This document shows, in pieces, positions 22,601-34,000 of a stretch of 64,000 nt of DNA. Position numbers and translations under genes: made by a program. This DNA comes from Labyrinthula sp. Ha (taxonomy: Eukaryota; Sar; Bigyra; Labyrinthulida; Labyrinthulaceae). Every line of letters begins with the position of its first letter. Positions within the stretch are counted from its first letter, which is position 1. The notes beneath the pieces were generated by a model. The model did not search any database. It saw only the letters and a program-made list of their open reading frames with translations, and was not told the DNA's origin. The stretch is taken from positions 372,001-436,000 of the forward strand of contig JAALGZ010000005.1 in NCBI GenBank assembly GCA_015227615.1. Reading direction: 5' to 3'.

Positions 22601-24489
22601 AAATTTGCCTGTAGAGATGATAACTATATATAAAATCTATTGTTAGTCATCATTGACATCTTACCCTTATGAAAAGTTTTAATTATCTCTATCGCTATGA
22701 CCTTAACCCATAGAAAGGCTTGCCTAGTTATATTGTTTGTGGCATTGCAGATTCCTGCTTCCTACTAAGTCCCAGGTATTACTTTCATCAATAGAAAATA
22801 AGTAACTATATGAGGCTTATTTGTAATGACTCTATGGGGTTTCTTTCCGAGTTTAATCTACGATGATATGTTCTCTCACATATCAAGTTAAAGCTGAGAA
22901 AATTGAACAAATTTTCATGACATTCTTTACGCAGTTGTTTATACTACCCGTTTTTAACTAAGCTTGGGTTCTCACGTTAGATCTTTATGCTAAAGAGGTT
23001 CTATGGGAATTTTTTTTTAAATTGGTATAGTATTGGCGTGATGTACACATTTCTAATTCATAACCTTCACATTTAAAGATCTGTTTATGGACCTTGAACT
23101 ATGTTTACTAGTTTCTAGACGAGAAGAAATAAATAGTTGGACTAATATCAAGATTAAGTTATACTCAAGGTACAGAATTCTCTTAAACTCTGCATCCCCA
23201 TACAATTCCTACTAGCGCTTGGCTTTATATATTTATCCGTACTACTACCTTCAATTGAGCATCATTGTTGTGGTATCCTGTTGGCAGTTGTTTAGTTTAT
23301 GAGAAAAGGCTTTGTTAGGTTAGTTTTCGAGGGTAACATTTTTGGTTTGATGAGAAGGGCTTTGTAAAGAAGGTTATTTGAAGGATGGTATATTAGAAGT
23401 CTAAGTTAGGAAGGTACCAAAAGTGAGAGCAAAAGCAAAAGAAAAAGAGAAAAGAAGAAAGAATATACATATCATTTCAAACCCTAAATAACTTGGTTAA
23501 AAATTAAGTTTTTGAGTTCTGGGTATACTTGCCATTGAATAAGACATAACAATCATGTACCAATAAGTGACTGGAAAAGACCAATATGTTTTCTTATTAT
23601 GTAAAGTTTCTCAATTCAAAGGTTTCATGCGATAAATATTTTCGTTTCCCTCTTGGCCACCTGTAAGACACCATCAATGTTTTAGTTGGTGTCATTTGCC
23701 CTGTTCCGAACAATACTCATCAAAATTCAGTTTAACTCAGTTCATGTGGGTTAATGTTGGAAGTTGAAAACCAATAATTTCGCAGTCTGTAATAATTTTG
23801 TACTGAACTCGGTAAGCTTTATTTCTGTTTCTTGTCACGTTTCCTACGGAAATGGTTTTAATGCTGTCGAGCACTGTATCTCACTTTTTTAATTAGATAG
23901 TTTCATTTCCCAAAAACATATTTCGCAAAATAGAAAATCTAGAACTAGTAAACTTGAAGTGAACAGAAAAATGTTCTAAGGTTGATGAAGGAAAGAAACC
24001 AAAAGAAGACCCAACGAAGGATGTTCATAGATATGAAGGAGATACAAATAGGAATACAGAAAAGAGCAGGAACAGATAGTATGTCAGCTCCTTCGTACTG
24101 ACAGGTCATCCGAGCGAGATACGTAAATTGCTTCAAAATACGTTTTAAAATGAAACTATTACTCAATTAAAAAACAGATTAATCGAAAATATAACATGGA
24201 ATTGGAACCTCCAAGAGATAAATTGGCCTAAGCTCTGTTAAACTAGAGAGAAAAAGGTGGGCTATAGTAGGTACCCGATGGCACTTTCTTCACCAATAGT
24301 ATTTTATTGGAATTGATGACATGGAGTTATGTTGTTGAATCGTTAGTGAGTTGAATGAGCACATATAGAAAATTCAAGTGATGGATGTGCTTTTCTGTAT
24401 GGATAGGCCTCTGCGTTTTTTATTTTGAATATCCATTATGTGAGCTAGCACAAAAGAAAATTCATGCGTTTAAATCCAACTTAGGTCCA
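19676..24489. other. Gene desert
   Basis: About 4.8 kb without a supported gene. Two stretches (about 20.0-21.0 kb and 21.45-21.9 kb) are less AT-rich and hold open frames up to about 130 codons stop-to-stop. That length is expected by chance at this composition, and no family motif was found. A purine-rich run lies near 23.42-23.46 kb. No RNA gene was recognised. Confidence 0.4.
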
Positions 24490-26376
24490 GCCCACTCTGT
24501 AATGTTCCTTCATCTGGTTTCTGTCTCCGCTTTCTTTTCCTAGGCGAGCTCAAACTTATTGATAGTTGCCGTGATGAGTCAACATCTGAAAACGGTCCGT
24601 CTGAATTGTTCTTCAGAGCATCAAACATCTTCACAACAGTCGCGAACGCTTTCTTCAGCCCTTCTTCACTCCTATTCGCTTATGTGTATAAATCTTCATA
24701 CACAAAAAGCAGTTGAAAATATTTGACTGATGGCTGTGTTGGTACTTTTAGCATTCCAAGCAATGAAAACTTGACCCTAAAGTCTAATCCCTTGGTCCTT
24801 GAAGATTCTATTCTCCCGAATCCTCTTAAAGCTGGAATATAAAGCGGATGACGATGAAAATCGCATCTAGGAAGAAGATTAGCCTGGGCAGTCTATTTTC
24901 GCTTTTCCTTGTGGCAAATGCCGGCATAATATCTACAAGAGATGTCTAAGCTAAGCCAGAAGGAACGGGAATATCTTGTATATAAAAACCCATTGACAAC
25001 ACGAATTTCAACATTGAAATCAACATCCTTCATATTGACAGTTTCTATGATGATATACTTAAAGTTTCAATGATCCAAGGTTATGTAGCATCCAAACACT
25101 TTTTCTAATCGCTCTCTCATTAAACTTCTAGTTTTTTTAGACATCTCTAATCCCTTCCTGATCAGATACTTTATTCATGACAAGGTTTCATGCTACTATC
25201 TTCAAACCATTTGATAATAATGTTTTAGAAGATGATGCAGAGCCTTTATCTTTAGAATTTGTTTTAATCCCTGCTTCTTTTCAACATTGAAGGAATAACG
25301 AAATCTTTTAATTAGATTTATGAGAAAGCGCAAAAATTTTGATAGTGTAGGTCCAGCATAGCATTCTTTTCTTTTTACTAAGGTTTTCAGGTATTCCTGC
25401 TGATGTTCACGTTGGTGATTATGTAGGAAGTGCTGAAGATGGGTTTTAAGAACTCTTTCTAAATCAGAGCAAAGAAAGAGAACTTTTTGCAAGCTGATCT
25501 TAAAATGCAGAAACTGGCTACCTGAAAGACTCTTTGAAGCTGAGTCCAATGTAGTTGCAAAGTGCTTAATGAATCGAGCGTGGGCAGCTTTTAACTGTGC
25601 TGCAGCTTCAGCCAGAGCTGGACTTCCATCACTCATCACTACAGAAAGTGGAGTTAGACCAAAACCCCTGAGACAACGAACTGCTTCAAAAAAATCTCTT
25701 TTTCCATGAAAGTGTAGCCAAAGTTAACAGTGTGTGAATTGCAGTCAAAACCATTGTAAACATTGCCAGCAATTGATATCTTGAAAGACCAACTATTGTA
25801 GCCATCTGAATAGTCTCGGTAGTTCTTTGTTAATTCTTTTTGTGGATGTTCTTGAAAAGTTATCCCTTGTACTGTAGGTTTAACTATTGTTGTTTTTTTA
25901 AAATATGATTTAAATGTACCTCTTCTACTGCGAGAGCTTCTTCAGCATTTCACTAAGCAACACATATTTATATTTTCAGTTAAGTTTCCTTCATCTCTAG
26001 CTTTTCTCATTACTCTTCTAACAAGGTATTTTTCAAAATAAATGCCAAGAGAATTTTCATGAACTGCTAAAATGGCAGTCCTAATTGAATTGATAGCCAA
26101 ACCAAGTTTTTCAATGAACTTAAATTCATCATCAGGTAACCCTTCTTGGTATTTTCTTAGTTTTGGGTAAAGTCCTGTGTCATGGTCTTCATGTTTAGTG
26201 CTGTTAACTTGGAAAATGTATTTAGATGGTTTAGGATCATTCTCACTATTAACATCAAATGTATAATTAGCACTTTCACTGCATTGAGCTTTACATCTTA
26301 TAAATATTTTATTTCTTACAATAACTTTTGGGTAACTTTCATCGAGCGTAAAGTAGTAGGATACTCTTTTCTCCAT
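24490..26376 (-). pseudogene. Decayed MULE (Mutator-like) DNA transposase
   Basis: Read on the minus strand. A first frame (26376-25942) begins with a Cys/His-containing segment compatible with a FLYWCH/WRKY-type finger. A middle segment lies near 25.87-25.64 kb. Then comes SVVMSDGSPALAEA...HARFIKHF (from about 25.66 kb), which fits the MULE transposase core block preceding a conserved helix (M-S-D-x-x-x-A-L then H-x-x-C/F-x-x-H). The segments are in different frames with stops between them. The tail to about 24.49 kb is heavily degraded and ends in a basic SPRKRKRRQ stretch. Terminal inverted repeats and target duplication were not identified. The element is inactive. It abuts the UFL1 gene by about 560 bp. 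Confidence 0.6.
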
Positions 26377-26934
26377 CTAAATTGAGCTCCAATAAGCTGC
26401 ATGAAGATTTCCAACCTCTCAGTGGAGGCAGTGGCTCTAGTTTGGTTCCATTAAACTAATTTCGCGGTATTTTTTTTGTTTTCCCATGTTTTTGAACAGC
26501 TTTAATATCGTTCTTATTTATTTCGTTTTTGTTCATGTTCTTGATTTTGTTAAAGAATGATTATTAGCCATGTGGTCCAATTCCCCGTTCGACCAATTAA
26601 AAAAGTGGAGGACAATACTCCGGAGTATAAAAACTACAATTCCCTTTCCAATATGTTTTGTTTAGGTAATGAAAAAAGTTAAGACAGATATCTTCGTAGT
26701 GCATTACCGTCAGTATATTGATACCGGGTGGGAGAATCGAGAAATTAGAAATGTCTATCGGAAGGGATTTCTTCAAAACGGGAAATCCACGGAAACGGTT
26801 CCGGTTATGCTTTCTCGGAAAAAGGGAATGGCAATTGGCGGGATATCGTGCACCTTGACCGGGAATTGAATTACTATCCCGGTTCCTCTAACAATCAACA
26901 ACTGTTAATACCTTGAAGAAAGAAATAGAACATT
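26377..26934. promoter_or_regulatory. Upstream region of UFL1, relatively GC-rich with CGGAA/CCGGTT words
   Basis: The 230 bp before the UFL1 ATG contain ATCGGAAGG, ACGGAAACGGTTCCGG, CTCGGAAAAA, ACCGGGAATT and TCCCGGTTCC, which contrasts with the AT-rich surroundings. Similar words precede the APS kinase gene. A 66-codon frame here (26669-26869) has no family features and is judged non-coding. The promoter assignment is inference. Confidence 0.3.
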
Positions 26935-28887
26935 ATGGATCTCTGCCGATGGCTTGGACCAGAAGTATCCCTTTCAGCAGACGAAACATTTATGTTTGCG
27001 AGATCTAATATTTCATCCATCATAAATGAAGGTTTAATATTGTCAGGGTCTTGTTCTTTCGAAGACCTCGCTCACAGAACTAGAATATCTTTAAGCCAAA
27101 TAGAAAAATATTTCAAGGAGTCTAAAGGACAGAAAGATTTCTTCATTCTCAATAATTTTGTTATCTGTAGTAGCACTCTTTCGGAAATCCGAGACTATTG
27201 TTCAGATTGTTTGGACTCAACTGGTTTTCTCAACTTTGCACAAACCCTGGAGAAGAAAAAGATGCCAAAAAAGCTTTCTTCAGAAGTTTTCATAAAAATC
27301 TTATCTGACACTAAGGTTGAAATTTTCTCTGAATGTGCCATATCTGAGCGCTTTTATGAGACTCGGAAAGCTCATGCCGAAAGTATTCTTGTGAAACTTA
27401 CAAAAGTTATACCTGTAGTGCTTCTTATGGAGAAGATAAATACTGATCTCAAAAAGTTCTACCCTGGTGCCCCGTATTTTTCCTTTTCTGAGTTTCAAGA
27501 GTATTTGAAAAGTACTTGCTTTTGTATTTTAGAAAATAAGTTTGTCCCTTCTTCATTTATTGAAGAAAGGTCCAAGTACATTATGACCGAGTTGAAAGAA
27601 AAGACTATGAAAAATGAACACATTAGGGAATTATTACCTGAATTTGACGATTATTCTATTTTCTTGCGTAATTTTAATAAGAGTGCAAAAATTCTGGGCA
27701 ATGTTACATTATCTAAAGAGGGTTACAGTCTTGTTCAAAACCGTTTGGTAGATCTTTCAACAGGAAAAATCACAGATGATTTGGTATCATTTTATACTTA
27801 TTTTAGTCCATATAATCTTTTCAAAAAGGAAATTAGGGAAATGTTGGAGAAAGAGAAGGTCCCATTAAATAATTATGTAGTAGCAGAGCAATATTTTATT
27901 TCGAGCACTTTTCTTGACTTAGTTCAGAAGCGAATTTCTTCACAGGTTTCAAAATATGGACAGAGATCAGCCACAACAGATTTTAAACTTGGAAAGCAAT
28001 TTGAGCTTGCGGAATCTATTCATGCTTTTAGATCTAAAGAGAAAGCAATAGAGGGTCTTATTCTAAACATGGAGGAACTTAATATACTTAAAGAGGATAA
28101 ATCAATCCCAAGGGCTATTTTCTTGGAATGTAGGTTCAGGTTTCAGCAGTTGTTTCTAGAAGATTATAAGATGAAACTTGATGCTTTGTGCAAGGAAAAA
28201 AGTAAGCTAGAAAAAGAAGCAAGAAACAAAGAGTTCGCGAAGCTAGATGCCGAATTCTCCAACTATTTTGAGCGAGCTAAAGGATATAGACGGGAATTTT
28301 ATGCTCTGTGCTTATTTGATGAAGAAATAAATGTAACAGAAAGTTGTTTTATATATTTTGCAGAAAGTGCTTTTAGTGTTTTTAGGGTGTCAAATGAGAT
28401 GGGCAAAAAATATTTCAAAGCATTAATGAAAGAAAAGCTGGATAAGTTGATACTGCTAACCTCAAAGATTTATCTCTTAAAGAAGAACACAGCAACAAAG
28501 GAAATTTTAGAACTAGAAAGCGTGCACAAGTTGTTGCAATGCTGCGGTGATAAGAAGTTTGCCAAAGAGGCTTCAAACCTTTTAGGCAGTGCTCAGAGTG
28601 ACTTAGAAGAGGTGGAGCAAGTTAAGCAGATAGTTTCCTCATTACTTGAGTTCTTCAAACAAAAGGTATTTCTTTTAATTTTTTCACTGTAGGGAAATCT
28701 TAAGTTCCCAGATTTAGATAAAAAGGGAAAAATCCTAATGAAGAAGAAACTGAGAGCAAAATTCAGATCCTTTCTCCAGAATGGAAACTACACAGAAGAC
28801 AAAGAAAAATTTCTGAATATAGGCTTGACATATTTGGAAAAGAAGAACATCCTTGTTAACCCAGAAATTTTTGTTACATTGGAATAA
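26935..28887 (+). CDS. UFL1-like E3 UFM1-protein ligase
   Basis: Exon 1 is 26935-28665 and exon 2 is 28693-28887, with a 27-nt intron (GTATTT...TGTAG). The intron is a multiple of three and ends on an in-frame TAG, so unspliced reading stops early. The product is 641 residues. It is a chain of winged-helix-like repeats in the UFL1 order. FLNFAQTLEKKKMP and AISERFYETRKAHAESIL match the segments around VTISELCKTYDLP and IFTEAFVARHKARIR in human UFL1. Later ones are NKFVPSSFIEERSKYI and VVAEQYFISSTFLDL. UFL1 with UFBP1 transfers the ubiquitin-like UFM1 to ribosomes and other ER-linked targets; it has no catalytic cysteine. The protein lacks about 35 N-terminal residues of human UFL1 (the UFBP1-pairing region) and the Lys-rich loop. 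A missed 5' exon is possible. Identity is low, so the call rests on pattern order. Confidence 0.68.
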
Positions 28888-28946
28888 TAGAATTAAACAA
28901 TCTCAATAAACTTTGTTATTTAAAATGGATACCTTGAGAAAAAACT

Positions 28947-31037
28947 CTATAATCCAAGCCAGCTTCTCAGCTCTATTCTCTTAGTAAAGGTTTCGTCTCT
29001 GGCGACCTGTCCATCCATATCAACCTGGAGCTCATGAGAAAAAACAGGGTCTTCCGCACAACTAGTGGATGGACAGGATAAGATCTGTCTGGCAGCCAGA
29101 GCCAACCTCGGAAACATGCTCATATTTTCTTTCCACCAATCTAATACATTCCTTCTGGGATTAATTGGGTTCATATCTAAAAATTCGGTAACTTCTTTTA
29201 CAATTTCAGTAGCATTTTGTTGAGGTGTTGACTGCATTTGCTGCGCAACCTGCAAAAGTTCTAACGTTGAGGAGCCACTTGCCGCAAAGTTAGGTACATA
29301 ATCCATTTGCTGAACATAAGAAATCAGATTTTGATAGTTGTTTTCCCATTCTTTTGACGAATGAAGATTTGAATGTGGAAATCTTTTATCCAGCAATGAA
29401 GCTAACTGAAAAGGAAGAGTAGAAAGAATAGAGTCTGCATCTTCCTCGCAGGTAGATTTCCAATTCCCAAGAAAATTGGAAATATCTTTTAAGTACTGTT
29501 TAAACTTTTTGGCAATATTTCCGTGATTCATATCAGATATCTTAATTTCTGCATCTTCAATAGTTTTCATGAGTTTGTCAAATCCAAGTTTTCTAGATGA
29601 CAGAGTTACAGTATAATTTTTTGAGCTTATATCTACAAACAGTCTTAAATCTTCTAATAAGTTCAAAATAACTTTAACAACTTCGAGATCTTCTTGCTCA
29701 AGAAGAAATGAGTCAGGGACTACAACATTTTGCCTTGCCTTTGACTGCGTAGTTAAAATTAGATTACTATTTTTAACGAACTTTTGAACAAACTGAAGAA
29801 CTGAGAACCAATCGTTCGCAATATAAGGAAGAGGTAAAAGATCAGAACTTGATTCAACCTTTTTGTGATCCATATTTAGTGAGGATAACAGTGCCCCATT
29901 TTCTTGAATGCTCCAAACAACTGCAGTATCCCATGAGTCCGTAAGTGTCTTTGATGAGCCCCAGTACAGAGTAAATCCCCTTAGTTTTTCTAGTGTAGGG
30001 CTAAAACATTCCAGAACTTCCTTTGAATAGGAATTTAATATTTTTCCTAGGCAGAATATATGAAAGTTTTCTGGAGAAGGAAATCCTGATGCAACAGAGT
30101 CTTCTTCATCCAGTATTTTATTCCGTACTATTGCAATTGCTTCACTTATTTTTCCTGAATTATTTCCTGTGATTAGCTTAACTTTTTTCACAACACCAAA
30201 ATCTTTCAACACGGAGAAAATTTTTTCTGCCAATATTTCTGAAGTAGACGGACCCAAAACTTGAACATAAGATAAAATATACTTTTTCAACTGGAACTCT
30301 GAACTCAAGTATTGCACCCCGATAGATAAATATCCTTTAAATACATCTGTACTCCAAGAATCAACAAACACAGATAACGAGTTAACTTCAGTATCATTCT
30401 TAAATATTTTTTTAATACCTTCGCGTGCTTTCCTGTAACGCATATTCACTAAACTATGTAAATTATTCAAATTTCTTTCTTTCAAGGCAGTCCTACTTGA
30501 GTCAAAATATTTCTTCCAACCAGATTTTTTCAAGTCCTGTATAAATAACTTTTCCGAGATCAAGGAGTCAACTATTGATTCTTCAAAAGATTTTGACGGT
30601 GCACTTAAACTAAGCTTACTAGATGACTTAGTTGAAGTACCTGGTTCTCTTTTTACTTTGTCAGATCCAGTACGCAACCCTGAGGGGGTACTTGGTTTGT
30701 ATTTCTTTCTAGGACTCGCACCAATGGCATTGCGATCATGACTTGCAACGTGTCTTCTTAACCCAGTAGTGCTTCCATTGTTAGTTTTAATCTCCGCTCC
30801 ACAAGTAATACACTGCCTGTATTCAGATTTGCCTGGAATATCCACAAAATATTGATGAACTTCACTTCTTCTTCTTGATGCCGTTGTCTTTAACGCTTTG
30901 GTAGCAGAAGATTTTGCCTTCCTTAATTTCTTAGGCTTTGGTGTTGTTGATTCTTCCACTTCGAAGTTTCGGTTCATTATCTGCTTACCTCTATATCTTT
31001 GATTCTCACTTGAGTCTGCACTTGTCATAAAATTCAT
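28947..31037 (-). CDS. BED zinc-finger, hAT-transposase-derived protein (paralogue A)
   Basis: An intronless 696-residue frame. A basic N-terminus precedes a BED finger with C76, C79, H96 and H100 (C-x2-C-x16-H-x3-H). A hAT RNase H-like core follows. The first catalytic Asp is present (VDSWSTD, D226). The second Asp motif, usually TDN, is ITGNNS (289-294), and the insertion-domain CxxH is CLGK (329-332). LDKRFP corresponds to the hAT LDPRFK. The C-terminal dimerisation block is LDWWKENMSMFPRLALAARQ and CPSTSC, ending in PVFS. The frame is intact and the same two positions are lost in paralogue B, so this looks like a host gene derived from a transposon, probably a DNA-binding nuclear protein. 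No flanking terminal repeats or 8-bp duplication were seen. Its stop is 59 bp from that of UFL1. Confidence 0.85.
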   Translation of the reverse strand: MNFMTSADSSENQRYRGKQIMNRNFEVEESTTPKPKKLRKAKSSATKALKTTASRRRSEVHQYFVDIPGKSEYRQCITCGAEIKTNNGSTTGLRRHVASHDRNAIGASPRKKYKPSTPSGLRTGSDKVKREPGTSTKSSSKLSLSAPSKSFEESIVDSLISEKLFIQDLKKSGWKKYFDSSRTALKERNLNNLHSLVNMRYRKAREGIKKIFKNDTEVNSLSVFVDSWSTDVFKGYLSIGVQYLSSEFQLKKYILSYVQVLGPSTSEILAEKIFSVLKDFGVVKKVKLITGNNSGKISEAIAIVRNKILDEEDSVASGFPSPENFHIFCLGKILNSYSKEVLECFSPTLEKLRGFTLYWGSSKTLTDSWDTAVVWSIQENGALLSSLNMDHKKVESSSDLLPLPYIANDWFSVLQFVQKFVKNSNLILTTQSKARQNVVVPDSFLLEQEDLEVVKVILNLLEDLRLFVDISSKNYTVTLSSRKLGFDKLMKTIEDAEIKISDMNHGNIAKKFKQYLKDISNFLGNWKSTCEEDADSILSTLPFQLASLLDKRFPHSNLHSSKEWENNYQNLISYVQQMDYVPNFAASGSSTLELLQVAQQMQSTPQQNATEIVKEVTEFLDMNPINPRRNVLDWWKENMSMFPRLALAARQILSCPSTSCAEDPVFSHELQVDMDGQVARDETFTKRIELRSWLGL

Positions 31038-34000
31038 ATTATTGCAGTCTATTGAAATAGGCTCTTGAAATACGGAATTATTGGTTTGAAATATGTTAGG
31101 GCAATGTAAATATAGGGACTTTTATTTGTATAATATCTTCGTCCCGATTTTTCTTGGTCAAGTCTTGCTTTATCTTCTTCTCGGTTCTTCTTGATTTGGT
31201 TTGATTTGCGAGATTTACGCCGAATCATTTTGCCCAAAATTTCCCTGGTTCTTTTTGCTTGATATGGCTTCTATAACCATAGATCTTTTTTTTCTTGCGT
31301 ACTTGAAAGATCATACATTTTGGGACAGTTGGCCTAAACTGAGAAATATATTTGGTTAAGAGAAGAGACAACTGCAAAATTAAGGGAGATATGTAAATTA
31401 GCTGGGCGGTATACCCACCTAAATAAAGTTATAAACGTCACTGTTGAAGTAGCCAGGAAAGAATAAATAGATATAGATACATTCTTTGCAGTTTTCCGAA
31501 ACGACTTGGTTTTGATGGTCGAACTCTAAACGACCTCTATTTTTATTGAAGTAATTAATGTTGATTGCTTGAGCGCATCCTCTGGTATGATCGTATATCT
31601 TGTGTCTTCCATGTAATCAATCTAAATGGCACACATGGCGTGACTGATAGGATCCTCTCAGGGTTCCAGTTTCTCTTGCGACATTTTGGCTATCGTTGTT
31701 GTGTCAGGTATAGAGAATAATTTTCTATAACGATTTGAGAGCATGTATAAGCGTGTAATAAATCCCTACAGTTGTTCTGCTTCCGTCAACTTTATTTCTG
31801 CTTTGTTTCACACCAAGAAAGCCAAAAATAAAGTTTCTCTGGGAACTGCGATTTAAAAGTTCTTATATGTGCTCTAGTAGTGTGTCTAGAGGACTATATT
31901 AAGGCCACTAGTTGTTACTAGTCCGCCATTATTTTTCATATTCTCATTTTTGCATGTTATTTTAGTTTGATTCCTTTGTGTTTTACTGGTTTTGAACCTT
32001 TTTGCAACTGTTTTAATATCTTTGTGAAATTAGAAGTGCTAACCTAAACATAAGCATCCTCAAAAAAATTCCCCCTTCATAGGTGGCAACATTTATTAGA
32101 TATGAACTACATCCATGAGTCAATAGCGGTAATATATCGTTCAAAAAGTTTACCTAAGATTATATAATATTTGCACTTGAGCTGAATTGAAGAGTTAAAT
32201 ATCAAGTGTAGCGTATTTGTATCTACGAATCCAACCTTTAAAAAACTATTAAAGGAATTTCTTCCTGGACTTACAAACATTTGTAAAAGAAACGAGGCTC
32301 TCAAGTGAGCCTTATGGTGCAACATATTATGAACCTGTGACTTCCATGATGAAATTGGTTGTATTTGTTTGTAGGTACTTACCTCAGAGGGAATTGTTTT
32401 AAAATTGTAAAGGGTGTAAGAAGTCTCATTACAAGTCAAACATAGCCAGAAAGTAGTTTGCTTTTTTAATTTTTTTGATGTCAAAAGCTTTTGTATTGCT
32501 ATAATATAAATGGCTCAACTATTCAGTATTATTTCTGGGTACACAAAAAAAAACTAAACTTTAAATTATCATTTATCTTAGAATGGCCATTTAAGCTCGT
32601 TTTTGCGTTAACGCTTTGCTTAATCACTCTAAAAAAATATTACTGGGCGCAAGGCCTAGATTGAAGGGTATTGCACCAGTTCTATATTTCTATGGATCAG
32701 AAATCTGTTCCGAAGTCTCAAGAACATCCTTAATAATTTGCAATAAGCCTATTCAAATTTTGTGTGGATATAGCATTACAAAACTTCTGATTTATACATA
32801 TTATAATGTCGATAGAAAGCATGCTTCGGCTTTCTCATGGAGGATACTAAACAATTCAGTTCATTTGAGAAGCTCTATCTAATTTTAGTGTATACTCATT
32901 TTTCCCCACCAAAAGGCACATAGATTCACAAATGCAATTTGGAAAATGATATGGTCACTTCCTTTAGAAAGTTAGACTGTATTTTCATCCATGACTATCG
33001 ATAATTAATGGTCTAATACCTCGAGCCTTTTTTTGAATAGGAAAGATTTGTCATAACAGGCTTCAAGTTTAGTTGGAGCGGGGGTGATCTTTTGGGTTAT
33101 TTCAATAATGTTTATGATATCGGAAGGCCTTTGTTGGACCTTCTACTTATTTCACCAAAATATTGGAATAGTTCAAATTAAAAGGTTTTAGATTACCTTT
33201 TGTATTGAAGGGACTAGTAGATACGGATTCGTTTCTTTTTTTGTTACGAGGTTATTTGAGTATAAACTCTCGAAAGTGGGTTTTCCTTCTACCATTTCTG
33301 TTCATCAAAACTCAAAGCACAAACTTCATAAGATATTTATAAAATCAAGATGCGTCATCATCTATAGTTCAAGCTACCCATATATTTTTGAAGACATACT
33401 GCAACTTTCACTTTCACTCTATTGGTGCGTTTGACTGTTGATCAATTAATTGGGACAACTTGTGCTACTTTACAAAAACTTTTCGACTTCTATCTACTAG
33501 TCCAATGAGTTGAACAATTCTTTAAATCACAATAAGCAGAACAATTTCCACGTTGAAGCCTATATTGATTGTTTTTCATCCATTATCGTGCTGTAGTACT
33601 AATATTACTTAGACTCAGAAGATCACAATATGGATATATAAATTAATTCGCAAGAAATACTTAGGAAAATAGAAAATACCAAATCTTAACTCTCTCGATT
33701 GAGTTTATTTAATGGATGTGTCTTCTCCACGGGAAAGTTGTAATGTTTTCACGAGTAGAACAAGACTTCTAGTTTTCCTATTATGCCTGGATATTCTATT
33801 CGTTCCTTAATATGCCAAGGAATATCAGGTCTTCGAAGGCCTAATGTAGATCAAATATAAGTTTGGTCTTCTTTTCACACGACTATTACTGTTAAGCTAT
33901 TATGCTTTGATGTCCATCTGTTAACCTAATTTGAGTATAAAATTATGTATATATAGAGAGAGGGAGAGATTGATGCTTTAAGTTACCTAGTATTGGCAAA

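Noticed and set aside
26669-26869. 66-codon frame before UFL1 as its missing N-terminus
   Set aside because: Its sequence does not resemble the UFL1 N-terminal helices and no intron joins it to the UFL1 start.
31049-31237. Basic 62-codon frame just upstream of BED-hAT gene A as an extra exon
   Set aside because: No GT-AG pair joins it in frame, and paralogue B has no equivalent exon.
32107-32484. 125-codon minus frame with one CxxC, considered as a decayed BED finger paralogue
   Set aside because: The following His pair and hAT blocks are absent, and alignment with the BED-hAT genes is not convincing.
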